Positions 1 to 5,925 of a stretch of 6,872 bases of DNA are shown here, in pieces. The notes under the pieces were generated by a model. The model ran no database searches. It was given only the letters and a program-made list of their open reading frames with translations, and had not been told where the DNA came from. The stretch's first letter is position 1; each line of letters starts with the position of its first letter. The stretch lies in assembly GCA_913057815.1 (NCBI GenBank), contig CAJXOV010000120.1:1-6872 (forward strand), given 5' to 3'. The DNA comes from an uncultured Flavobacteriales bacterium (GTDB taxonomy: Bacteria > Bacteroidota > Bacteroidia > Flavobacteriales_D > Sanyastnellaceae). The translations under genes and the position numbers were made by a program.

Positions 1-487
1 CGAAAATGGGATTAGAATTTCTATAGAAAAATGTAAAGATCATTATCAGAACAAGAGGAATGAGATACAGTCTGATTTTCCAAATAGACCTCTTGAGAGA
101 TCCTCTAGAATCTGTGGAGTTGGAATGTTTTTTTAAAAATCTCTTTTGCGAAGCTAGAAAACTAGAAATCCCCATGAATATTGAGGATAGAGTAGATTGA
201 GCATTTTTATATAGATGAACTCCTACAAATAAAAGAAGTGTTACAAAATTCATAACGAACTCCAGGTCTGAATGTGTAACTATGATAAAGAATGCAGATA
301 AGACTAAGCTTACTGTGCTAAATAATGAAAGTCTATTGGTAAAGTCTATCTTTTTAATAAAGTAAGAATAAGTAACGAATAGAATCTCAACTATGAATAG
401 GTTTAATCCCAGACTTTTACTGTAGAACAGAAAGGTAAAAACTATAGCTCCTAATATGGAGATCAGTTTCAGAGTAGAAGTTTTCAT
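1..487 (-). CDS. DUF4173/DUF4153-like multi-pass membrane protein, N-terminal part (3' end outside window)
   Basis: An open frame starts with ATG at 487-485 and stays open for 162 codons to the left edge, so the C-terminus is missing. An in-frame TAA at 494-496 lies just upstream, which makes this the first possible start. The product is very hydrophobic, with likely membrane segments near residues 6-22, 27-44, 54-71, 75-93 and 137-155. A basic, Ser-rich loop spans about 114-136. The FYSKSLGLNLFIVEI stretch (21-35) and the RNSNPIF stretch before the edge (156-162) resemble, from memory, conserved parts of DUF4173/DUF4153 membrane proteins common in Bacteroidota. Their function is not known to me. 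The gene lies 87 nt downstream of the phosphotransferase gene on the same strand, so it may be the last operon member or have its own promoter. That it is coding is fairly certain; the family assignment is moderate. Confidence 0.75.
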   Translation of the reverse strand, partial: MKTSTLKLISILGAIVFTFLFYSKSLGLNLFIVEILFVTYSYFIKKIDFTNRLSLFSTVSLVLSAFFIIVTHSDLEFVMNFVTLLLFVGVHLYKNAQSTLSSIFMGISSFLASQKRFLKKHSNSTDSRGSLKRSIWKIRLYLIPLVLIMIFTFFYRNSNPIF

Positions 488-574
488 TAAGGATTAATTT
501 CCCTTAAAAACGAATTTTTTACTATGATAGTATTTGATTCTTTAATTAAAGATATCCCTATAATAGAAGGACCT
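488..574. other. Intergenic spacer with short perfect palindromes
   Basis: This is the only non-coding gap between genes in the window. It holds TACTAT-g-ATAGTA at 520-532 and the 14-base palindrome TCTTTAATTAAAGA at 539-552. A TTAAGG/CCTTAA inverted repeat with a 9-nt spacer lies at 487-507, touching the start codon of the membrane-protein gene. AAGG-a-CCTT at 567-575 touches the stop codon of the phosphotransferase gene. None is GC-rich with a following T-run on the minus strand, so I do not call a rho-independent terminator. No clear Bacteroidota promoter (TTTG ... TAnnTTTG) is visible on the minus strand here. The palindromes could be operator-like sites or chance in AT-rich DNA. Confidence 0.35.
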
Positions 575-1585
575 TTATGCAAGGTTAAACGCTCCTCCAG
601 ATAGATTGAATCTACGGAGCATAAGTTCATTCCTTTTTTTAGTCATAAAATAGAAATAGTGAAAAACAACTAAGAATTGATCAGCATTTTTTATACTCCA
701 GGATTCATTGTTCTGTAATGTTTTTCTAAATTTGAAGTATTCAGCATCTATACATACTCCATCTTCACAAGCATCTTCCCAATCAATTATTACGAATTGG
801 TTTTCATCTGTTTGAACAGTGTTAGAAGAGCTGAAATCAGAATGCATAGTAGCTACATGAAATTTCTCGTTTGAGTACATTTCGTATAGTGAGTCTAATT
901 CCGCTAAAATTTCAGTTTCTCCTATTTCATTCAGTACATTTCTTATTAAAGGGAATCTGTTCTGAATGTACGGGTGATCACTTAACGGGAGTATTTCATT
1001 TGAATTCAAACTAGAAAAGAAAGAAGAAATATTCGGTGAGAGTTCTTTCATGTGCATTCCATCTAGGTAGTTCTGCATCAGGTAAGTATATCCATCGCCT
1101 TCTTCAAAACCCTTGATGGCTGGAACTATGATCCCGAGTGCTTTAGAAGTGTCTATTTTACTTAGAAAAGCATGTTCATTTCGCACCATTTTTCGAGTAG
1201 TGTCAGTGAAAGCGTATTTATGAACGATAATATCTTTCATTTCATCATCGAAAGAAATATACGTCAGCTTATCACAGATTTTTTGACTCCATGGAAGTAT
1301 TATGGTGTTTCTATTAACTTCATTTTTGTTTTCAAAAGACATGTGAGGAAGTTTTCTCTTCAACCATTTAGGAGGAATTAAACTAAGTATCCTCTTTTTC
1401 AATTCACCTTTCCCACTTAGAGGCTTTATTAGAGCAAGTCCTTTTGTGAAAATATCTTTTGAACCGATAGGAACTAAAAATGCAGGGTTAGCAGCATTAG
1501 GCATAATAATATACTCCCCACCTTTAGCCGTTGTAAGCTGTAATCGGCTTATAAAATTCTCTCTTTGTTCTTCTGATAATAGCAT
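575..1585 (-). CDS. APH/choline-kinase-fold phosphotransferase, probably acting on a glycan or lipid-glycan substrate
   Basis: The 336-residue product has a complete set of kinase-fold catalytic landmarks: a beta3-type Lys in VHKY (K123), a helix-C-type Glu in RNEHAF (E137), the Brenner-type motif HSDFSSSN (H248, D250, N255) and the metal-binding Asp in IIDWEDA (D268). It is therefore probably an active ATP-dependent phosphotransferase of the APH superfamily. Residues 1-118 precede the kinase lobe and contain the stretch EYIIMPNAANPAFLVPIGSK (24-43). I recall similar Pro/Asn-rich N-termini in phosphotransferase-like proteins of polysaccharide clusters, but have not verified this. There is no signal peptide or membrane segment, so it is cytoplasmic. 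The start at 1585 overlaps the preceding gene by 62 nt. A second ATG at 1504-1502 (M28), with GGGGAG upstream, would avoid the overlap but would cut into that stretch. The AGAAAAAG leader before 1585 suits Bacteroidota. Substrate unknown; antibiotic resistance is unlikely given the neighbours. Confidence 0.85.
   Translation of the reverse strand: MLLSEEQRENFISRLQLTTAKGGEYIIMPNAANPAFLVPIGSKDIFTKGLALIKPLSGKGELKKRILSLIPPKWLKRKLPHMSFENKNEVNRNTIILPWSQKICDKLTYISFDDEMKDIIVHKYAFTDTTRKMVRNEHAFLSKIDTSKALGIIVPAIKGFEEGDGYTYLMQNYLDGMHMKELSPNISSFFSSLNSNEILPLSDHPYIQNRFPLIRNVLNEIGETEILAELDSLYEMYSNEKFHVATMHSDFSSSNTVQTDENQFVIIDWEDACEDGVCIDAEYFKFRKTLQNNESWSIKNADQFLVVFHYFYFMTKKRNELMLRRFNLSGGAFNLA
1524..1585 (-). 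other. 62-nt two-frame coding overlap
   Basis: The 3' end of the nucleotidyltransferase-like gene (TAA at 1526-1524) is read in a second frame as codons 1-20 of the phosphotransferase gene (ATG at 1585-1583). This is the longest of five overlaps in the operon. It is long enough that ribosomes ending the first gene would have to move back to start the second, or the second start must recruit ribosomes independently. If M28 at 1504 is the true start, there is no overlap and the gap is 19 nt. Confidence 0.6.
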
Positions 1586-2255
1586 ATTTTACTTTTTCTA
1601 AATAAAATGTAACGAATGTGCGTACGTTCCTTTTTAGTATTAATTCTTTGGTAAATCGAGTAAGTTCCAGCGTGGTTTGAAAGTCATTCTTACAGAATAA
1701 TTTAAAAATGTACTCGGCATCTGCTTTTTTTCGTTTGAAGACTATTTGCAGCCATTTTTGAAAAAAGTCAGAACTTAACATCTCAGCATAATTGTCAGCG
1801 TATTTTTCGCAGAACACATCATAGCTTCCCGATAAACTTGGGTGTTTCTTATCTAAAAAGAAGTGCATAATCCAAAAAGTGAAAAGCTTCTCATCTGGTA
1901 CATCAGGAAACACTAAATCATTTTCATCAACTTTTATTCCTGTGTAGGGAGGAGCATTTTTAAACGAATAAAATTTACATGGCAGAAAACAGATTCTTGT
2001 TTTTATGTCCAGTAGCAAATCTCCGTCCACGATAATTCCTATCGAATGCTCAGCTACTGAAGTGGTAACCTTTGCATTTATAGACATCTCGTTTAGCTTG
2101 TCAGCTAGTCGCTTTACGTTAGGTTTAGAAATGATAATATCTACATCCTTCTCATCTATCTTAAGATTTATCGGTCGAAGAAGGTAGAATGGAATATCCC
2201 AATCATCTAATCTTTTAAACCATTTTAATATGTTGTGGTTTCTGTTGATATTCAT
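1524..2255 (-). CDS. Nucleotidyltransferase-fold protein of unknown substrate
   Basis: The 243-residue cytoplasmic protein has the layout of a minimal nucleotidyltransferase (Pol-beta/MNT-like) domain. A short helix and YLLRP (24-28) are followed by KDVDIII (36-42), where D37 and D39 match the paired metal-binding acidic residues. A strand LLLDIKTR (80-87) supplies a plausible third carboxylate, D83. The usual Gly-Ser of canonical members is not evident; its place is taken by LRP followed by a Lys/Asp-rich turn, so activity is uncertain. Residues 115-200 are helical with many aromatics, and the C-terminal 40 residues are strongly basic. I recall similar domains adjoining, or fused to, thymidylate-kinase-like domains in bacterial glycan clusters, which fits the gene just upstream. 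The ATG at 2255 lies inside that gene, with no alternative start before residue 57. Role inferred: nucleotidyl or phosphoryl transfer, or a substrate-binding partner of the neighbouring kinase. Confidence 0.7.
   Translation of the reverse strand: MNINRNHNILKWFKRLDDWDIPFYLLRPINLKIDEKDVDIIISKPNVKRLADKLNEMSINAKVTTSVAEHSIGIIVDGDLLLDIKTRICFLPCKFYSFKNAPPYTGIKVDENDLVFPDVPDEKLFTFWIMHFFLDKKHPSLSGSYDVFCEKYADNYAEMLSSDFFQKWLQIVFKRKKADAEYIFKLFCKNDFQTTLELTRFTKELILKRNVRTFVTFYLEKVKYAIIRRTKREFYKPITAYNG
2215..2255 (-). other. 41-nt two-frame coding overlap
   Basis: The last codons of the P-loop kinase-like gene (ending ...HIKMV, TAA at 2217-2215) are also the first 13 codons of the nucleotidyltransferase-like gene (ATG at 2255-2253). 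No alternative in-frame start exists downstream for 56 codons, so the overlap looks real. It argues for co-translation of the two products. Confidence 0.75.
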
Positions 2256-2796
2256 CTATATAGTTTTTAGCGATTAATGTACATTCCTCTACCGAGTTTT
2301 CAGTAGTATCTATCGTCTTGTAGTGTACGTTGTTCTTACTTAAATAGTTCTTGTAGTTGGTGATGTATTCACTGATTAACTGTGGATTAAGTTCTTTTTT
2401 TCGTTGCCATATTTTATTCTCATCACCGGCTAATAAAATAACTAGGTCAGGTTTTGGAAACAAGGTGACCACCATTTTATAATAATGCCTCATGAGCCTC
2501 TTATAAACACGGGTTTGTACCAGTGAGTCTATAACCCATCTATCCGAAATCCTCATTTTCACTTTAGACTTCCGATATTCTAAATAATCATTAAAAGTTA
2601 TTATAAACCTTCTCAACGGTTTAAACAAAATAAACTGGCTACCAGCTGATTGAAGAATGTCATTTAGCCACAGATAACTTCTGTGTTCTGGATTATGACC
2701 TAAGTAAACGTATTCTGAGCCATTAATGGCATTTACTACGTTCTTAGCTAAGGTAGTTTTACCTGATCCATCAGGACCTAAAATTGTTACTAGCAT
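2215..2796 (-). CDS. Thymidylate-kinase-like P-loop kinase, probably not housekeeping dTMP kinase
   Basis: The 193-residue protein opens directly with a Walker A loop, GPDGSGKTT (residues 7-15), which fixes the start at 2796. A DRW...D element (D85, R86, D90) sits where thymidylate kinases have the DR(Y/F)..S substrate/Mg region. It is followed by a strand PDLVILLAGD (116-125) and a short Arg/Lys lid, QRKKE (131-135). This order matches the thymidylate kinase fold and usual length. The region between residues 26 and 80 is unlike the dTMP-binding segment I know from Tmk, with aromatic and basic patches such as YVYLGHNPEHRSYLW, so the substrate is likely different. It overlaps the flippase gene by 26 nt and the nucleotidyltransferase-like gene by 41 nt. 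Such P-loop proteins are found in polysaccharide clusters, where their substrates are generally unassigned. Fold confidence is high; the reaction is unknown. Confidence 0.85.
   Translation of the reverse strand: MLVTILGPDGSGKTTLAKNVVNAINGSEYVYLGHNPEHRSYLWLNDILQSAGSQFILFKPLRRFIITFNDYLEYRKSKVKMRISDRWVIDSLVQTRVYKRLMRHYYKMVVTLFPKPDLVILLAGDENKIWQRKKELNPQLISEYITNYKNYLSKNNVHYKTIDTTENSVEECTLIAKNYIDEYQQKPQHIKMV
2771..2796 (-). other. 26-nt two-frame coding overlap
   Basis: The C-terminus of the flippase (ending ...NNFRS, stop at 2773-2771) overlaps the first codons of the P-loop kinase-like gene (ATG at 2796-2794). The kinase start is fixed by its Walker A loop at residue 7, so the overlap is reliable. 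An A-rich leader (AAGAAAAA) lies just before this ATG. Confidence 0.8.
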
Positions 2797-4075
2797 TTTT
2801 TCTTAATTGTTTAAATAATATTGCTTCGCAATAAATTGAATATCCGATTGTAATTACTCCAAAAGACGCTACTCCCGCTAGAGCTGCTCCTTTTACACCC
2901 ATAGATTTAGTGAGTATATAAGTTACCGATACACTTACTACTATAGATAAAAATGTCATTAGAACACGTATGCTTTGTTTACCAGCTGATGTTATAATCA
3001 CACCATAATTAGAACTGATGAACCTGAGCATAAATGCAGCTGAAAAACACATGATTAAGTAGTTCACTGTTTCCACATCGAACTTGTAATCATATGCATA
3101 ATTGATAAGCATTCCTCCAAATAAACCATAGGCTATAAAGAGTAGAAGACCTATGGATGAAACCGCTAAGAGAAATTTCCTAAAAGTTTTAATCTGTTTA
3201 AGAGGAGAATCTTTGAGTGCAGATAATCTGTTTAGTGTAACCTGAGAAACCACACTAGGTAATAAACTCACAGGAGTAATAAACAGCTGCACACTTCGGT
3301 ACATTGCTAATTGTTCTTCAGGAACCATAAGTCCTAAAATCAGAATTATAACATGGATATAAAAAGCGCCTTGTATCTCATGTAAACCGAATGGTATTTT
3401 TTCCTTCCAGTAATCTTTTTTAACTGAAGCTTTTACATAACCGCTTGTTACTCTCCATTCTTTGATAAAGCCTATTCCTTTGGCTAAGAGTATGCATTGC
3501 AAAACACAGAAACTAGCTAATAAAATATGAATGTTTTCTACTATTGAAAAAAACCAGAATCCCAATACGATTACAATACTAGATGCACAGAAAACCTGAG
3601 CTGCTTTGGCTTCTTTACTAAATTCCCCAAGGCCTTTAAAGAATGCAAAAACTTGAGCATTGAGTGACATTACGCCACCTATAATTATAGCCCAAAATAA
3701 ATAGTTTAGATTAGGGATGTCAGCTTCTAACAGAAGCGCAGCTAACCACACCAGGCTGGCCACAATGACTATTCGAACAGTGATGTTCAAGCTTTTTTGT
3801 AATTGGGAGAATGCTGAGGATTTGTCCTCAGAAATTCCGTGTATCAAATGGGAAACCGCACCAAACGAAAAGCAATTCATTAAGAAGTTACCTAAAGCCT
3901 GGGTGAACGTAAATATTCCAAATAAATACGGTGGAAGAAGCTTAGCTAAAGTGAAATTAAAAATCCACTTTCCAGTAAAAATTGAACCTTGTGAAATCAA
4001 GTTATGGCTCAGCTTTTTTAGAACTGGAGTCTTTGAAAATAAAACCGATATGTGCTTAAAGCTTATGGCGCTCAT
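2771..4075 (-). CDS. Polysaccharide/O-antigen flippase, Wzx-like MOP superfamily
   Basis: This 434-residue inner-membrane protein has about 12 hydrophobic segments, roughly at residues 30-44, 48-72, 98-116, 125-146, 160-178, 183-204, 235-252, 262-280, 300-325, 336-352, 370-388 and 393-415. Length and segment number match Wzx/RfbX flippases, which move undecaprenyl-diphosphate-linked glycan units to the periplasmic face. Typical local signatures are PPYLFGIFTFTQALGNF in the first third and GVKGAALAGVAS (393-404) near the C-terminus. The start ATG at 4075 overlaps the preceding stop as ATGA, and the 3' end overlaps the next gene. No glycosyltransferase, Wzy polymerase or ligase is visible nearby, which is unusual for a Wzx. 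The glycan is either made elsewhere or is not a conventional O-unit. The superfamily call is strong; the exact substrate is open. Confidence 0.88.
   Translation of the reverse strand: MSAISFKHISVLFSKTPVLKKLSHNLISQGSIFTGKWIFNFTLAKLLPPYLFGIFTFTQALGNFLMNCFSFGAVSHLIHGISEDKSSAFSQLQKSLNITVRIVIVASLVWLAALLLEADIPNLNYLFWAIIIGGVMSLNAQVFAFFKGLGEFSKEAKAAQVFCASSIVIVLGFWFFSIVENIHILLASFCVLQCILLAKGIGFIKEWRVTSGYVKASVKKDYWKEKIPFGLHEIQGAFYIHVIILILGLMVPEEQLAMYRSVQLFITPVSLLPSVVSQVTLNRLSALKDSPLKQIKTFRKFLLAVSSIGLLLFIAYGLFGGMLINYAYDYKFDVETVNYLIMCFSAAFMLRFISSNYGVIITSAGKQSIRVLMTFLSIVVSVSVTYILTKSMGVKGAALAGVASFGVITIGYSIYCEAILFKQLRKNASNNFRS
4072..4075 (-). promoter_or_regulatory. ATGA start-stop overlap coupling the PorP-OmpA gene to the flippase
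   Basis: The stop TGA of the PorP-OmpA gene (4074-4072) shares two bases with the flippase ATG (4075-4073). This is a classic translational-coupling junction. It places a T9SS partner gene and a glycan flippase in one transcript. Confidence 0.85.
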
Positions 4076-5925
4076 TTTATAAGAATAATTTCCACTCTTC
4101 TATTTTGAGCATTAGAGTATTGATCTTGAACTACACTCATAGGAGCTTCTTCTCCATAACTAAGTGATAAAATGTTTTCTCCCGTAATACCGAATTGACT
4201 TAAGTACCTTTTCACAGATTCTGCTCTTCGGTAACCAAGTTCCATATTGTATAGGTCACTTCCATCTTCGTCAGTATGACCTTTTAAAACCAGCTTTAAA
4301 TCTGAATTTGAATTTAGTTTGAAGGCAAAATCTTTCAGCCTTTTTTTGTCTAAAAAGTCTAGGGAGCTTTCGTTCGATTCAAAGAAAACTATGAGATTTT
4401 CTAAAACCTCTCCATTGTCAAGTGCTTTTCTTCCTTCACTCTTAGGCTCATTAAAGTCTAAAAGTCCACCTCTCGAATCAGATACGTTTTGAGTTCTATT
4501 TCCAGGAGTGTAGGAGTGTTTATGATTGGTTTTTAGTTTTTCTATAGGCAGAACTGTAGTGTGCTTTTCGTTTTCACTTTGCTTTACTATGTATTCACCC
4601 AGTCTTAAAGTTGGTTGAACCGATTTTGAATCAGGACATCCTTTATTCGTAATTAAACCAAAAGTCACGGGACATGCGTCATACTTATCAGAAATTCCAT
4701 CTTGATCGGAGTCAGGACATCCTTGGAAATGGAGGGCTCCATAAATAGTTGGACATTCATCATCAATATCAGCCACACCGTCACCATCAGAATCAGGACA
4801 TCCGCCATGAATTGAACTTCCTGCTATTCCTGGACATAAATCCACTTCATCTACTATACCATCTCCGTCACTATCAGCTCTTCCAGGGCAGCCTTTATTA
4901 GCCGCATTTCCAGGTAAATCTGGACAATGATCCGATTCATCTGCAATTCCGTCATTATCAGAGTCCACCATTCTTAAGTTTACGGTTTCATCGTAGCCTT
5001 TAGGTGTGCTAAATTTAAATACTAGGCCTATTTCGAATGCACCAAAACCATTACTAGCAGTTTTTAATTTTGAGGTATTCACATCGTAAGCCAGGGCTAT
5101 AGCTAAATTTTCTAGCTGAAATTCTGTTTGAAAAATGATAGCATCTTTCAGCCTCATACCTATTCCAAACCCAATACTTTTTTCGCGCTCTAATTTTTTT
5201 CTTGCTTTGATAGATAAGATGGATTCCGATGCAGAACCTTGTGTTTGATACAACACGTTTGGAATGATAGACCAGTTATTTTCTCTTGGCAGAATTAGGT
5301 TGGAATGGAAAGATTTTTTGCTACGCAATAGTTCTGAACCATCAGAGTATAAAGATAATTTGTTCTTAGCCAAATGAAATATACTGAACCCTATATTTAG
5401 CCTGTTTGGTCCGGCCAAAGTTGAATAGTAGAGTCCCGAACTTAAATCAACAGAAGAGCTTTTTCCTAAAGTTAATTGTTCCCCATTTTCTGTTGATTCT
5501 GTTCCGCTTGAATTAAACTGACTTTCGAATTTAGCTCCTTCCCAATCTAAATTATGAGAATAATATCCGAATTGTAAACCAAAACGCAGGAATCCGCTTT
5601 TAGACAAGTTGACTTGTCTGCTTGCTCCTAAAGTGATTTGGTTGGTTACTAGAGTCCCTACTCCAGCTGAATTTTTATTCCAGTTCAATCCATATCCCCA
5701 TAAGTCGTCTTGTTTTTCTGCTTCTAATGTGAGATAAGATATAGGAGCTACGGCATTCCATTGGGTTCTGTATAAAGATCTCACTTCTCCATCTTTCTGA
5801 TTCAGTCCCGTAAGAGCAGGGTTCAAACTCCCGTATCTGGAGTCATATAGTGAATAATGATTATCTTGAGACAAGCATGATATCCACATAAAAAGGGATG
5901 ATATGATTAGAAATAATGCTCTCAT
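4072..5925 (-). CDS. PorP/SprF-like T9SS outer-membrane protein fused to TSP3 repeats and an OmpA domain
   Basis: The 617-residue protein starts with a signal peptide (MRALFLIISSLFMWISCLSQ, cleavage likely near residues 19-20). Residues 21 to about 306 form a PorP/SprF-like beta-barrel. The family's N-terminal hallmark is clear: Tyr-rich start, NPALTG (35-40) and YRTQWNAV (52-59). Four Ca2+-binding thrombospondin type 3 repeats follow (321-431), each with cysteines exactly 12 residues apart. A polar linker (435-507) leads to an OmpA-like peptidoglycan-binding domain (about 508-617). In GHTDEDG...YRRAES, D552 and R567 match the residue pair that binds diaminopimelate in OmpA. PorP/SprF proteins assist secretion or attachment of T9SS cargo, usually type B cargo encoded next door, as here. 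The standalone family is usually about 300 residues, so this is a roughly doubled fusion that could anchor the barrel to peptidoglycan. The start overlaps the upstream stop as ATGA. Domain calls are strong; the mechanism is inferred. Confidence 0.92.
   Translation of the reverse strand: MRALFLIISSLFMWISCLSQDNHYSLYDSRYGSLNPALTGLNQKDGEVRSLYRTQWNAVAPISYLTLEAEKQDDLWGYGLNWNKNSAGVGTLVTNQITLGASRQVNLSKSGFLRFGLQFGYYSHNLDWEGAKFESQFNSSGTESTENGEQLTLGKSSSVDLSSGLYYSTLAGPNRLNIGFSIFHLAKNKLSLYSDGSELLRSKKSFHSNLILPRENNWSIIPNVLYQTQGSASESILSIKARKKLEREKSIGFGIGMRLKDAIIFQTEFQLENLAIALAYDVNTSKLKTASNGFGAFEIGLVFKFSTPKGYDETVNLRMVDSDNDGIADESDHCPDLPGNAANKGCPGRADSDGDGIVDEVDLCPGIAGSSIHGGCPDSDGDGVADIDDECPTIYGALHFQGCPDSDQDGISDKYDACPVTFGLITNKGCPDSKSVQPTLRLGEYIVKQSENEKHTTVLPIEKLKTNHKHSYTPGNRTQNVSDSRGGLLDFNEPKSEGRKALDNGEVLENLIVFFESNESSLDFLDKKRLKDFAFKLNSNSDLKLVLKGHTDEDGSDLYNMELGYRRAESVKRYLSQFGITGENILSLSYGEEAPMSVVQDQYSNAQNRRVEIILIK
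4633..4965 (-). repeat. Four thrombospondin type 3 repeats (coding)
   Basis: This is a protein-level tandem repeat covering residues 321-431 of the PorP-OmpA protein. Each unit reads DSD-x-DG-[IV]-x-[DE] ... CP ... GCP. Cysteine pairs are 334/346, 364/376, 391/403 and 418/430, always 12 apart. Unit spacing is 30, 27 and 27 residues; the extra three come from GRA after the first unit. At DNA level, the + strand motif TCAGGACATCC recurs at unit boundaries (4631, 4712 and 4793). Such repeats usually bind calcium and act as a stiff spacer between barrel and OmpA domain. Confidence 0.9.
5922..5925 (-). promoter_or_regulatory. ATGA start-stop overlap coupling the PKD/CHU_C gene to the PorP-OmpA gene
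   Basis: The TGA ending the secreted PKD protein (5924-5922) overlaps the ATG of the PorP-OmpA gene (5925-5923). A GGAG lies about 14 nt upstream, too far for a good Shine-Dalgarno site, so re-initiation is the likely mode. The junction supports matched production of cargo and partner. Confidence 0.85.

Noticed and set aside
520..552. Rho-independent terminator after the phosphotransferase gene
   Set aside because: The palindromes are AT-only or nearly so, and on the minus strand they are followed by A-runs rather than a T-run.
578..592. Promoter for the membrane-protein gene (minus-strand TAACCTTG resembling TAnnTTTG)
   Set aside because: It lies inside the phosphotransferase coding sequence, has one mismatch, and no TTG-type upstream element at the right distance.
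1172..1381. Open frame of 69 codons on the + strand
   Set aside because: It is antisense to the phosphotransferase gene with a random-looking product; no support as a gene.
1502..1504. M28 as the start of the phosphotransferase, with GGGGAG upstream
   Set aside because: It would split the Pro/Asn-rich stretch at residues 24-43 that looks conserved, and strong Shine-Dalgarno sites are not the rule in Bacteroidota. Kept as an alternative, not the main call.
575..1585. Antibiotic resistance by aminoglycoside phosphorylation
   Set aside because: The APH fold is shared with many other small-molecule kinases; the operon context and N-terminal extension point to glycan metabolism instead.
2005..2187. 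Open frame of 60 codons on the + strand
   Set aside because: It is antisense to the nucleotidyltransferase-like gene; Ser/Ile-rich low-information product.
3717..4082. Open frame of 121 codons on the + strand
   Set aside because: It lies fully antisense to the N-terminal part of the flippase gene, has no family resemblance and no leader; it is a shadow of the real gene.
5871..5925. Lipoprotein signal in the PorP-OmpA protein (Cys17)
   Set aside because: The residues before the Cys are W-I-S, which do not fit a lipobox; an ordinary signal peptide ending near SQ/DNH fits better.
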